48,904 nucleotides of DNA from Kribbella turkmenica (lineage in GTDB: Bacteria; Actinomycetota; Actinomycetes; Propionibacteriales; Kribbellaceae). The stretch lies in the NCBI RefSeq assembly GCF_004348725.1, contig NZ_SMKR01000035.1, positions 1 to 48,904 on the forward strand, written 5' to 3'. Shown piece after piece: positions 25,290-33,132 of this stretch; positions within the stretch are counted from its first letter, which is position 1, and every line of letters begins with the position of its first letter. The position numbers and the translations under genes were made by a program. The notes under the pieces are model-generated. The model saw only the letters and a list, made by a program, of their open reading frames with translations, was not told the DNA's origin and searched no databases.

Positions 25290-26597
25290 CTACCGGATGC
25301 GCATGCCGGAGATGGCTCGGGCGATCACGAGGCGCTGGATCTCGCTGGTGCCTTCGAAGATGGTGTAGATCTTGGCGTCTCGGTGCATGCGCTCTACGGG
25401 GTACTCGCGGGTGTAGCCGTTGCCGCCGAGGATCTGGATGGCTTCTTCGGTGACGCGGACGGCTACTTCGCCGGCTTTGAGTTTGGCCATGGAGCCTTCG
25501 CCGTGGCGGTAGTCGGGGGTTTCGCCGCGCATGAGGGCGGCGGACATGTTGGCGGCGCGCCAGACGAGCAGGCGGGCGGCGTCGATCTCCATGGCCATGT
25601 CGGCGAGTTTGAACGCGATGCCCTGGTTGTCGATGATCGGGCGGCCGAACTGTTCGCGGCTCTTGGCGTAGTCCAGGGCCACCTCGTAGGCGGCGCGGGC
25701 GATGCCGATGGCCTGGGCGCCGACGATGTGGCGGGTCATCTCGAAGGTGGCCATCGAGGCGTTCCGGCCGGACGCCTGCGCCGAGCGGGCGCGGGCCAGC
25801 CGCTCGTCCAGCTTCTCCTTGCCGCCCAGCACGTTGGCCGCGGGGATGCGGACGTTGTCGAAGAAGACGTCGGCGGTATGCGAGGCGCGCAGGCCGTGCT
25901 TGCGCAGCTTGGTGCCCTGCTGCAGGCCGCGGACCTCGGTCCGGGGTACGACGAACGCCGCCTGCCCCTTGGTCCCGAGGGACGGATCGACGGTCGCGAC
26001 GACGACGTGGATGTCGGCGATCCCGCCGTTCGTCGCCCACGCCTTCTGCCCGTTGATCACCCACTCGTCGGTGACGGCGTCGTACGTCGCCCGGGTTCGG
26101 ATCGCGGACACGTCGGAGCCGGCGCCGGGTTCCGACGAGCAGAAGGCCGCCACACGAACGTCGTCCGGCGTGCCGTAGCACCGGCCCATCCACTGGCTCC
26201 ACTGCTCGGCCGTGCCGTTCGAGAAGATCGCGGACGACGCCAGGCCGGTGCCCTTGAGCGACATCGCGATGCCGGCGTCGCCCCAGAAGAGTTCCTCGTG
26301 GACCAGCGGCATCAGCAGGCCGGACGGGTCGACGAAGAGGTTGACGTTGGCGTCCAGGCCGTAGAGGCCGATCTTGGCGGCCTCCTGGATGACCGGCCAC
26401 GGCGTCTCCTCGCGCTCGTCCCACTCGGAGGCGGCCGGGCGGATGACCTCGGCGGCGAAGGTGTGGGCCCAGTCGCGGATCTCCCGCTGCTCGTCGTTCA
26501 GGGCGAGCGAGAAGGTGCTCCAGCCCGGCTTCGAGCGCTCGGCGCCGAGCGCACCGGCGAGCGTCATCACGTCTGCGGACACAACAGGGTCGCTCAT
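25290..26597 (-). CDS. Acyl-CoA dehydrogenase
   Basis: 435 residues from ATG 26597, six bases after GAGG; in-frame starts at 26603 and 26609 are close but badly spaced. FAD-dependent alpha,beta-dehydrogenation of an acyl-CoA, the first step of beta-oxidation. Signature regions: [20 protein letters not shown] (first ACAD motif), [30 protein letters not shown] CoA/FAD loop ([20 protein letters not shown]), and [14 protein letters not shown] with the catalytic Glu of the MCAD-like branch. Divergent from the tetR-thiolase-fabG-maoC genes, sharing a promoter region with a palindrome. Chain-length preference unknown. Confidence 0.92.
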   Translation of the reverse strand: MSDPVVSADVMTLAGALGAERSKPGWSTFSLALNDEQREIRDWAHTFAAEVIRPAASEWDEREETPWPVIQEAAKIGLYGLDANVNLFVDPSGLLMPLVHEELFWGDAGIAMSLKGTGLASSAIFSNGTAEQWSQWMGRCYGTPDDVRVAAFCSSEPGAGSDVSAIRTRATYDAVTDEWVINGQKAWATNGGIADIHVVVATVDPSLGTKGQAAFVVPRTEVRGLQQGTKLRKHGLRASHTADVFFDNVRIPAANVLGGKEKLDERLARARSAQASGRNASMATFEMTRHIVGAQAIGIARAAYEVALDYAKSREQFGRPIIDNQGIAFKLADMAMEIDAARLLVWRAANMSAALMRGETPDYRHGEGSMAKLKAGEVAVRVTEEAIQILGGNGYTREYPVERMHRDAKIYTIFEGTSEIQRLVIARAISGMRIR

Positions 26598-26627
26598 CGA
26601 CATCCTCACTGGGCAGGCAACGACCAG

Positions 26628-26647
26628 ATGTTACCCACGAGTGTAAC
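26628..26647. promoter_or_regulatory. TetR-type operator and minus-strand -10
   Basis: GTTAC, eight bases, GTAAC (26630-26647), with two further symmetric positions inside. On the minus strand it overlaps TAACAT (26628-26633), a good -10 for the acyl-CoA dehydrogenase gene. Likely the binding site of the adjacent TetR protein. Confidence 0.5.
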
Positions 26648-26678
26648 TGTCGTTTGCACCAGGGGGTACCAGTGTGGC

Positions 26679-26684
26679 TAAGAT
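26679..26684 (+). promoter_or_regulatory. -10 element of a leaderless tetR transcript
   Basis: TAAGAT followed by seven bases and then the ATG at 26692, the spacing of actinobacterial leaderless genes. It decides the start: a GTG at 26674 would lie upstream of the -10. Confidence 0.5.
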
Positions 26685-26691
26685 CGATCCC

Positions 26692-27417
26692 ATGAGCTCC
26701 GCGCTGCTCGCGATCGGACGCCGCCGGACCACGGCGGAGCGTCGCCGCGACCGGGAGCGGGACATCATCCGGGCCACCCGCGGACTGTTCGACGAGCGCG
26801 GCACGATCGACGCCCAGATCGACGATATCGCCAAACGGGTCGGGATCAACAAGGCGCTGATCTACCGGCACTTCGCCGGCAAGGAGGAGCTGTTCGCGCT
26901 CACCCTGGTCGACTACCTGGGCGAACTGGACGAGCGGCTGTCACAGACGGACAACCCGCGGCGGACCCCGCTCAACCGGCTCCGACGACTCAGTGAGGTC
27001 TTCGTCGACTTCTGTCTCGAGTACCCGGCGTTCGCCGACTGCGCGATGAGCCTGCTCAGAAGGACCGGCGAGGAGCTGTTCGGCGAGATCACCGAGCCGG
27101 TGATGACCAAGCTCGGTACGGCGATGGCCACGGCGCTGGAGCGGATCGCGGCGATCCTGAAGGCCGGCCAGCGGTCAGGGGTGTTCGACGAGGTCGACAC
27201 CGACTACCTCGCCAACCACCTCTACACCCAGACGCTCGGGTCGTTGCACATGGCAAGGGTCGGCCTGATCGTGTCGAGCGGGCAACCGGGGCACCCGGTC
27301 GTGCATCATGCCGATGTCGCGACTGTCCGGGCGACCGCGATCACCGCAACGCTCGCAACCGCAGTAGGTCGTAAGGCACTACCCAAGCGCTCCAGCAGAG
27401 CAGGAGAGAAATCGTGA
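26692..27417 (+). CDS. TetR-family regulator of the beta-oxidation genes
   Basis: 241 residues. The N-terminal helix-turn-helix is IDDIAKRVGINKALIYRHFA after RDIIRATRGLFDERG. The C-terminal domain (FADCAMSLLRRTGEELFGEI; YLANHLYTQTLGSLHMARVG) resembles regulators of fatty-acid and steroid degradation. Its stop overlaps the thiolase GTG (GTGA), so it is the first gene of that operon, and it should repress both directions from the shared gap. Effector probably an acyl-CoA (inference from family and context). Confidence 0.88.
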   Translation: MSSALLAIGRRRTTAERRRDRERDIIRATRGLFDERGTIDAQIDDIAKRVGINKALIYRHFAGKEELFALTLVDYLGELDERLSQTDNPRRTPLNRLRRLSEVFVDFCLEYPAFADCAMSLLRRTGEELFGEITEPVMTKLGTAMATALERIAAILKAGQRSGVFDEVDTDYLANHLYTQTLGSLHMARVGLIVSSGQPGHPVVHHADVATVRATAITATLATAVGRKALPKRSSRAGEKS

Positions 27418-28691
27418 CCGAGACCCGCAGGGTGGCCGTTGTCGCCGGCAACCGGATCCCCTTCGCCAGGCAGGACAAGACGTACCGGCACGCCTCGAAC
27501 TCCGACATGCTCACCGCCGCGCTGAACGGCCTGGTCGACCGGACCGGACTGGGCGGCCAGGAGCTCGGCGAGGTGGTCGCCGGCGCGGTTCTCAAGCACT
27601 CCCGCGACTGGAACATGGTCCGCGAGGTCGTTCTCGGGTCCAAGCTGGCGCCGACGACCCCGGCGTACGACATCCAGCAGGCGTGCGGGACTGGATTGGA
27701 GGCGGCCATCCTGGTCGCCAACAAGGTCGCTCTCGGCCAGATCGACGCCGGGATCGCGGGTGGGGTCGACACCGCGAGCGACGCTCCGATCGCGGTCAAC
27801 GACCGGCTGCGCACGATCCTGCTCGACCTCAACCGGGCGAAAAGCTTCCAGGACCGCCTCAAGGTACTGGCGCGGGTCCGGCCGAAGTACGTCGTCCCGG
27901 AGATCCCGCGGAACTCCGAGCCGCGGACCCGGAAGTCGATGGGCGACCACGCGGCCCTGACCGCGCTGGAGTGGGGCATCACCCGCAAGGCGCAGGACGA
28001 GCTGGCGTTCCGGTCTCACCTGAACCTGGCCGCCAGCTACGACCGGGGCTTCCAGCAGGACCTGATCACGCCGTACCTCGGCCTGGAGAAGGACCAGAAC
28101 CTGCGTCCCGACACGACGCCGGAGAAGCTGGCCAGGCTGAAGACCGTCTACGGCAAGGGCGAGACCGCGACCATGACGGCCGGCAACTCGACCCCGCTGA
28201 CGGACGGCGCGTCCGCCGTACTGCTGGCCACGGACGAGTGGGCAGAGCAGCACGGGTTGCGGCCGCTCGCCTACCTGACACACTCGCAGACCGCGGCGGT
28301 CGATTACGTGAAGGGCGCCGAGGGGCTTCTGATGGCTCCCGCGTACGCCGTGCCGCGGATGCTGCAGCGGGCCGGGCTCGCGCTGCAGGACTTCGACTAC
28401 TACGAGATCCACGAGGCGTTCGCGTCCCAGGTGCTGTCCACGCTGAAAGCATGGGAGGATCCGATCTTCTGCAAGGAGCGGCTCGGCCTGGACGCGCCGC
28501 TCGGCGAGATCGACCGGGACAAGCTGAACGTGAACGGCGGCTCGCTGGCCGCGGGTCACCCGTTCGCGGCGACCGGCGGGCGGATCGTGGCCGCGCTGGC
28601 CAAACAACTGGACGAGAACGGCGGCGGCCGGGGCCTGATCTCCATCTGCGCCGCGGGCGGCCAGGGCGTCGTCGCCATCCTCGAGAAGTAG
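27414..28691 (+). CDS. Acetyl-CoA C-acyltransferase (thiolase, FadI/FadA type)
   Basis: 425 residues from GTG 27414 after AGGAGAG. Thiolases cleave 3-ketoacyl-CoA. The nucleophilic cysteine is Cys91 in YDIQQACGTGLEAA; the other active-site elements are EIHEAFASQ, NVNGGSLAAGHPFAATGG (His) and ICAAGGQG (second Cys). Length and the long insert between 110 and 160 fit the trifunctional-enzyme beta-subunit-like (FadI) branch. Operon: tetR, this gene, fabG, maoC. Confidence 0.92.
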   Translation: MTETRRVAVVAGNRIPFARQDKTYRHASNSDMLTAALNGLVDRTGLGGQELGEVVAGAVLKHSRDWNMVREVVLGSKLAPTTPAYDIQQACGTGLEAAILVANKVALGQIDAGIAGGVDTASDAPIAVNDRLRTILLDLNRAKSFQDRLKVLARVRPKYVVPEIPRNSEPRTRKSMGDHAALTALEWGITRKAQDELAFRSHLNLAASYDRGFQQDLITPYLGLEKDQNLRPDTTPEKLARLKTVYGKGETATMTAGNSTPLTDGASAVLLATDEWAEQHGLRPLAYLTHSQTAAVDYVKGAEGLLMAPAYAVPRMLQRAGLALQDFDYYEIHEAFASQVLSTLKAWEDPIFCKERLGLDAPLGEIDRDKLNVNGGSLAAGHPFAATGGRIVAALAKQLDENGGGRGLISICAAGGQGVVAILEK

Positions 28692-28699
28692 GAGCTGAG

Positions 28700-30046
28700 A
28701 TGACGGACCGCTACCAGACCTTCACCCGGACGCCGCTCGGCCAGACCCTGGTGAAGAACCTGGGTCTGCCCGACCCGACTCCGCTGCCCCGCTGGACCGA
28801 GGGCGGGCCCGTGATCGACGGGCCGGTGGTGTTCGGCGCGATCGCCGAGACCGACGCCGGGAAGGCGATCCAGGCCCTGCTGCGAGACATCGGCGCCTCC
28901 TTCAGTACGGCGACCGAAGGCATCGCGTCGAGTGAGATCCGGCCGAAGGCGCTCGTCTTCGACGCGACCGGCGCGACCTCGACCGCGGAGCTGACCAGCC
29001 TGCAGCGCTTCTTCTCCCCCGTCATCCGGCAGCTGTCACCGGCCGGCCGGGTGATCGTGGTCGGCCGGACGCCGGAACTCGCGCAGTCGCCCGGGCAGCA
29101 GATCGCCCAGCGCGCCCTCGAGGGCTTCACCCGCAGCCTCGGCAAGGAGGTGAAGCGCGGGGCGACGGTCAATCTGGTGTACGTCGCGCCGGACGCCCAC
29201 GAGCAACTCGACTCGACCCTGCGCTTCTTCCTCTCCCCCAAGTCCGCGTACGTCGACGGCCAGGTCGCCCGGATCGGGACCGGTCCCCTGGTCGGCAACG
29301 ACCCGGATCGGCCGCTGGCCGGCAAGGTCGCCCTGGTCACCGGAGCGGCTCGCGGGATCGGGGCCGCGATCGCCGACACCCTGGCTCGCGACGGCGCGAC
29401 CGTGATCGGCGTCGACGTACCGCAGAACGCGGACGCGTTGCGCAAGGTGATCTCCCGGATCGGCGGCAGTGAACTGCTGCTCGACGTGACCGCGGTGGAC
29501 GCGGCCCAGCGGATCGCCGCGCACGCGCAGGAGCAGTACGGCGGCCTCGACATTGTCGTCCACAACGCCGGCATCACCCGGGACAAGCGGCTGGCGAACA
29601 TGCGCACCGACGCGTGGGACGCCGTACTGGACGTGAACCTGCGAGCACCGGAGCGGATCACCCACCATCTCCTCGAGTCACAGACCCTGAGGGACGGCGG
29701 CTCGATCATCGGCGTGGCGAGCATCGCCGGGATCGCGGGCAACGACGGCCAGACGAACTACGCGACCTCGAAGGCCGGCGTGATCGGCCTGGTCCAGGCG
29801 CTCGCGCCGAAGCTGGCCGAGCGACAGATCCGGATCAACGCGGTCGCGCCCGGTTTCATCGAGACCGAGATGACCGCGAAGGTGCCGTTCACGATCCGCG
29901 AGGTCGGCCGCCGGATCAACTCGCTGCAGCAGGGTGGGCTTCCCATCGACGTGGCCGAGACGATCGCCTGGTTCGCGGATCCGGCGTCGGCCGGGGTGAC
30001 CGGCAACGTGGTCCGCGTCTGCGGCCAGAGCATGCTGGGTGCGTGA
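28700..30046 (+). CDS. fabG: High-molecular-weight 3-oxoacyl-ACP/CoA reductase (FabG4-like)
   Basis: 448 residues, ATG 28700 after TAGGAGC. Two domains: an N-terminal degenerate flavodoxin/Rossmann-like half (about 1-205) and a C-terminal SDR half with the NAD(P) motif VTGAARGIGAAIADTLARDG, DIVVHNAGITRD, catalytic Ser in GVASIAGIAG and YATSK. This is the long actinobacterial FabG4 type, which prefers NADH and acyl-CoA, fitting a role as 3-hydroxyacyl-CoA dehydrogenase between the hydratase and the thiolase. Eight bases after the thiolase stop. Confidence 0.9.
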   Translation: MTDRYQTFTRTPLGQTLVKNLGLPDPTPLPRWTEGGPVIDGPVVFGAIAETDAGKAIQALLRDIGASFSTATEGIASSEIRPKALVFDATGATSTAELTSLQRFFSPVIRQLSPAGRVIVVGRTPELAQSPGQQIAQRALEGFTRSLGKEVKRGATVNLVYVAPDAHEQLDSTLRFFLSPKSAYVDGQVARIGTGPLVGNDPDRPLAGKVALVTGAARGIGAAIADTLARDGATVIGVDVPQNADALRKVISRIGGSELLLDVTAVDAAQRIAAHAQEQYGGLDIVVHNAGITRDKRLANMRTDAWDAVLDVNLRAPERITHHLLESQTLRDGGSIIGVASIAGIAGNDGQTNYATSKAGVIGLVQALAPKLAERQIRINAVAPGFIETEMTAKVPFTIREVGRRINSLQQGGLPIDVAETIAWFADPASAGVTGNVVRVCGQSMLGA

Positions 30047-30047
30047 C

Positions 30048-30905
30048 ATGCCCACACGCAAGTACGACGACACCCCGAAGTTCGGCGCGCTCTACGCCCG
30101 GACCGTGAAGGCCACGCTGCGCCGGGCGGACTACGAGCCGGACGCCGACGGGCTCACGCTCGAGCTCCCGCGGTCCGCGATCGACCAGGACCACCTGACG
30201 GCGTACCGCGACGTCACCGGTTTCGCCGCCGGCCCGGCGCTGCCGGCGACGTACCCGCACGTGCTTGCGTTCCCGCTGCACCTGGACCTGATGTCCGACC
30301 CCTCGTTCCCCTACAAACCGATGGGGATCGTGCACCTGTCGAACACGATCACCCAGTTGCAGCCGATCCCGATGCACGCCGAGCCGGCCATCCGGGTGCA
30401 CAGTACGGCGGAACGCCCGCACCCGAAGGGCACGGTCTTCGACATCGTCAGCGAGGTCACCGTCGACGGTGAGGTGGTGTGGACCGATCTGACCACACTG
30501 CTCAGCCGCTCGGCCGGCAACGAGAACGCGTCCGTCGACCTGCTGCCGGATCCCGAGGTCGACCCGAGCGCCTGGTGGGACCTGCGCGGGAACCTCGGCC
30601 GCCGGTACGCCGCCGCGTCCGGCGACCGGAATCCGATCCACCTGTTCAAGCTGACCGCGCAGGCGTTCGGGTTCCCCCGCCAGATCGCGCACGGGATGTG
30701 GGCGAAGGCCGCGTCACTGGCCTCGCTCCAGCGCGGCACCAAGCTCCCGGACGCCTTCACGGTCCGCGTCGACTTCCGCAAGCCGGTGCTGCTGCCGTCC
30801 CGGGTCCAGTTCGGCTCCAGGACGACAGGCAAGACCACCGACTTCGCCCTGTACGACGAGCGTCGCGAGCTCACCCACCTGGTCGGACAGCTGCAGGCAG
30901 TCTGA
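30048..30905 (+). CDS. MaoC-family (R)-enoyl-CoA hydratase
   Basis: 285 residues from ATG 30048, two bases after the fabG stop (GTGACATG region). The C-terminal hot-dog domain has the hydratase motif RYAAASGDRNPIHLFKLTAQ then FPRQIAHGMWAKAA, with the catalytic Asp and His. The N-terminal half (AIDQDHLTAYRDVTGF) is a second, degenerate hot-dog, giving the pseudo-dimer layout of actinobacterial MaoC hydratases. With FabG and thiolase it completes a hydration, oxidation and cleavage sequence; the dehydrogenase is the divergent gene. Confidence 0.9.
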   Translation: MPTRKYDDTPKFGALYARTVKATLRRADYEPDADGLTLELPRSAIDQDHLTAYRDVTGFAAGPALPATYPHVLAFPLHLDLMSDPSFPYKPMGIVHLSNTITQLQPIPMHAEPAIRVHSTAERPHPKGTVFDIVSEVTVDGEVVWTDLTTLLSRSAGNENASVDLLPDPEVDPSAWWDLRGNLGRRYAAASGDRNPIHLFKLTAQAFGFPRQIAHGMWAKAASLASLQRGTKLPDAFTVRVDFRKPVLLPSRVQFGSRTTGKTTDFALYDERRELTHLVGQLQAV

Positions 30906-30991
30906 ACCGCCAGGCCATCACAATGCGGCTTTCGGGCCGTCGGCACGCTCAGCTCGCCACCGCGACTCCGCTTGCGATGGCCTGGCGGTTC
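30904..30991. repeat. 16-bp perfect inverted repeat at the maoC/thrS convergence
   Basis: GAACCGCCAGGCCATC (30904-30919) and its exact complement (30976-30991), with three more pairs inside after one mismatch, around a 56-nt loop. The left arm begins inside the maoC stop codon; the right arm codes for the thrS C-terminus. It could act as a bidirectional terminator. Confidence 0.6.
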
Positions 30992-32208
30992 GCTAACACG
31001 TCCACCTCTGCCCAGATCCGGTCCAAGGCCTCGCCCGCCGGCTCGGCCGGACGTTGCCGGCCGCCGCGGTCGCGGATCGACAGCTCGCCGGCCGCTGCCT
31101 CGCGCGCTCCGATCACCGCCAGGTACGGCGCCAGCCGGTTCCCGCGGATCCGGGCGCCCAGGCTGCCCTCGTCGGCGTGTGCGATCTCGACCCGCAGGCC
31201 GCGGTCCGACGCCTGCCGGACCACCTCCGCGGCGAGCTTCTCCTCGTCGTCCGAGATCGGCAGCACGACGACCTGCACGGGCGCGAGCCAGGCCGGGAAC
31301 GCCCCGCCGTGCACCTCGATCAGCTGGGCCATCGCCCGCTCGATGCTGCCCACGATCGCGCGGTGCACCATCACCGGCCGATGTTTGTTGCCGTCGGCAC
31401 CGACGTACTCGAGGCCGAAGCGCTCCGGCTGATGGAAGTCGATCTGGACGGTCGACAGGCTGAACTCACGGCCGGCCGAGTCCGCCACCTGGATGTCGAT
31501 CTTCGGTCCGTAGAACGCGGCGTCGCCGGGCGACTCCTCGTAGTCCATTCCGGCGTCGTCGAGTACCGCTCGCAGGAGACTGGCGGCCTGCGCCCAGCTG
31601 TCGGCGTCACCGACGTACTTGCTGGCCGGCGAGCCGATCTCGGACTCCGCGGACGGCAGGGCCAGGACGTAGCGGGACGCGCTGATGCCCAAATCCAGGT
31701 ACGCCTGGTTGATCAGGCCGAGCGCGTGCCCCGCCTCCTCGGCGACCTGGTCGAGCCGGCAGAAGATGTGCGCGTCGTTGAGCTGCATCGCCCGCACCCT
31801 GCTCAGGCCGCCGATCGCACCGGACAGCTCGGCGCGGTACTGGCCACCCAGCTCGGAGAACCGCAGCGGAAGCTCCCGATAGCTGTGTGCGCGGGACCGG
31901 TACATCAGGGCGTGGTGCGGGCAGATGCTCGGCCGCAGGACGAATTCCTCGCCGTCCAGATCCATCGGCGGATACATGTCGTCGCTGTACTTCGCCCAGT
32001 GGCCGGAGATCTCGTACAGCTCGCGTTTGGCCAGGACCGGCGAGTAGACCTGCTGGTAGCCGGCTCTTCGCTCCACCTCGGCGATGTAGCTCTCCAAGGC
32101 GTGGCGAACGGCGGCACCCGCGGGCAACCAGTAGGGCAGTCCGGCCCCGATCAACGGGTCCGAGTCGAACAGGCCGAGCTCACGGCCGATCTTGCGGTGG
32201 TCGTACAT
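30949..32208 (-). CDS. thrS: Short threonyl-tRNA synthetase lacking TGS and editing domains
   Basis: 419 residues from ATG 32208, six to ten bases after AGGAG; full-length ThrRS has about 640-690. Only the class II catalytic core and the anticodon-binding domain are present. Zinc/threonine-binding residues are kept: Cys96 (LRPSICPHHALMY), His147 (NDAHIFC) and His282 (VHRAIVGSIER). Motif 2 is changed (QYRAELSGAIGGLSRVRAMQ versus the usual RYE.SG..HGL.RVR). Motif 3 leads into GGAFPAWLAPVQVVVLPI. It should charge tRNA-Thr but cannot clear Ser-tRNA-Thr in cis. Probably a second ThrRS, with the full one elsewhere. Preceded by a Thr-rich leader and terminator; downstream of an ABC importer. Confidence 0.9.
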   Translation of the reverse strand: MYDHRKIGRELGLFDSDPLIGAGLPYWLPAGAAVRHALESYIAEVERRAGYQQVYSPVLAKRELYEISGHWAKYSDDMYPPMDLDGEEFVLRPSICPHHALMYRSRAHSYRELPLRFSELGGQYRAELSGAIGGLSRVRAMQLNDAHIFCRLDQVAEEAGHALGLINQAYLDLGISASRYVLALPSAESEIGSPASKYVGDADSWAQAASLLRAVLDDAGMDYEESPGDAAFYGPKIDIQVADSAGREFSLSTVQIDFHQPERFGLEYVGADGNKHRPVMVHRAIVGSIERAMAQLIEVHGGAFPAWLAPVQVVVLPISDDEEKLAAEVVRQASDRGLRVEIAHADEGSLGARIRGNRLAPYLAVIGAREAAAGELSIRDRGGRQRPAEPAGEALDRIWAEVDVLANRQAIASGVAVAS

Positions 32209-32255
32209 GGTGTGGCTCCTCAGGAGGATGGGGCGAGGAACCACCGGGCACGACG

Positions 32256-32283
32256 AAGCCCCGGGGCACTCGCCCCGGGGCTT
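32256..32283 (-). terminator. Attenuator hairpin before thrS
   Basis: AAGCCCCGGGGC (32256-32267) pairs perfectly with 32272-32283 around a 4-nt loop: 12 bp, almost all G-C. It sits 17 nt after the leader-peptide stop and about 48 nt before the thrS start. On the minus strand the 3' arm ends ...GGGGCTT followed by CGTCGTGCC, so there is no long T-run, as is usual in actinobacteria. The leader segment upstream contains GTCCCGG, which can pair with the 5' part of this hairpin as an antiterminator. Confidence 0.75.
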
Positions 32284-32300
32284 GGTCGGACAATCAGGTG

Positions 32301-32354
32301 TCAGCGCGCCGGGACGGACTCCGGCGTCGTCGTGACTACAGCGCGCTGCAACAT
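32301..32354 (-). CDS. Threonine leader peptide (attenuation control of thrS)
   Basis: 17 codons, [17 protein letters not shown], then TGA. Three consecutive ACG threonine codons (32325-32333) stand in the middle. The RNA around them can fold through AGCGCGC/GCGCGCT and CGCCGG/CCGGCG, so a ribosome stalled at the Thr codons for want of Thr-tRNA would disturb this pairing and could free the downstream leader to block the terminator. The peptide begins 13 nt after the stop of the ABC ATPase gene. TACCGT with a TGA extension lies seven bases before its ATG, so it can be translated leaderless from its own promoter. Confidence 0.8.
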   Translation of the reverse strand: MLQRAVVTTTPESVPAR

Positions 32355-32361
32355 GTCTCCC

Positions 32362-32367
32362 ACGGTA
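32362..32367 (-). promoter_or_regulatory. Extended -10 for the thr leader transcript
   Basis: On the minus strand TGATACCGT: a TGN extension plus TACCGT, seven bases before the leader ATG. It lies next to the ATPase stop codon (32368-32370), so the leader can be read both from this promoter and from the upstream operon. Confidence 0.45.
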
Positions 32368-33132
32368 TCAGAGGAACCGGGACAGGAACGCCCGGGTTCT
32401 TTCGTGCTGCGGATCGTCGATGACCTGCTCCGGCGTGCCCTGCTCGACCACCTGGCCGTCGTCCATGAACACCACCCGGTCGGCGGCCTCGCGGGCGAAG
32501 CTGATCTCGTGCGTGACCACGATCATCGTCAGCCCGGCGGTCGCCAGCTTCTTCATCGTGACCAGCACCTCGCCGACCAGTTCCGGGTCGAGCGCCGACG
32601 TCGGCTCGTCGAACAGCATCAGCTTCGGCCGCATCGCCAGCGCCCGCGCGATCGCCACCCGCTGCTGCTGGCCACCGGACAACTGCCGCGGGTACGCCTT
32701 CTCCCGGCCGGCCAGCCCGACCTCGGCGAGCAACTGGACGGCCCGGGCGGTCGCCTCGCGGCGACCCTCGCCGAGGACCGCGATCGGCGCCTCGACGATG
32801 TTCTCCAGGGCGGTCATGTGCGGGAACAGGTTGAACTGCTGGAACACCATCCCGATGTCCCGGCGCCGGCGGGCGATCTCGTTCGGCGCCAACTCGTGCA
32901 GCCGGCCGTTGCGGACGTCGTACCCGACGTCGCGGCCGTCCACCGTGATCCGGCCGGCGTCCAGCGACTCCAGCAGGTTCACGCAGCGCAGGAACGTCGA
33001 CTTCCCCGAGCCGGACGGGCCGAGGACGACGACGGTCTCGCCGGAGGTGACGTCGAGGTCGATGCCGGACAGGACTTCGGTGTGCCCGAAGCTCTTGCGG
33101 ACGCCGCGCGCCCGCAGTACCGCCGTGCTCAT
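32368..33132 (-). CDS. Amino-acid-type ABC transporter ATP-binding protein (GlnQ-like)
   Basis: 254 residues. Walker [21 protein letters not shown]-loop [18 protein letters not shown], signature [19 protein letters not shown], Walker [21 protein letters not shown]-loop [20 protein letters not shown]. The insert [18 protein letters not shown] and the short length place it in the polar amino acid family. ATG overlaps the permease stop (ATGA). Last importer gene; the thr leader follows 13 nt later. Confidence 0.92.
   Translation of the reverse strand: MSTAVLRARGVRKSFGHTEVLSGIDLDVTSGETVVVLGPSGSGKSTFLRCVNLLESLDAGRITVDGRDVGYDVRNGRLHELAPNEIARRRRDIGMVFQQFNLFPHMTALENIVEAPIAVLGEGRREATARAVQLLAEVGLAGREKAYPRQLSGGQQQRVAIARALAMRPKLMLFDEPTSALDPELVGEVLVTMKKLATAGLTMIVVTHEISFAREAADRVVFMDDGQVVEQGTPEQVIDDPQHERTRAFLSRFL

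Noticed and set aside
27306..28607. 433-codon minus-strand open frame
   Set aside because: Antisense to the thiolase, which has all catalytic motifs. No motif in the antisense translation.
32209..32370. T-box riboswitch before thrS
   Set aside because: The leader is only about 145 nt, with no T-box sequence or specifier-loop stem; the Thr-codon leader peptide explains it better.
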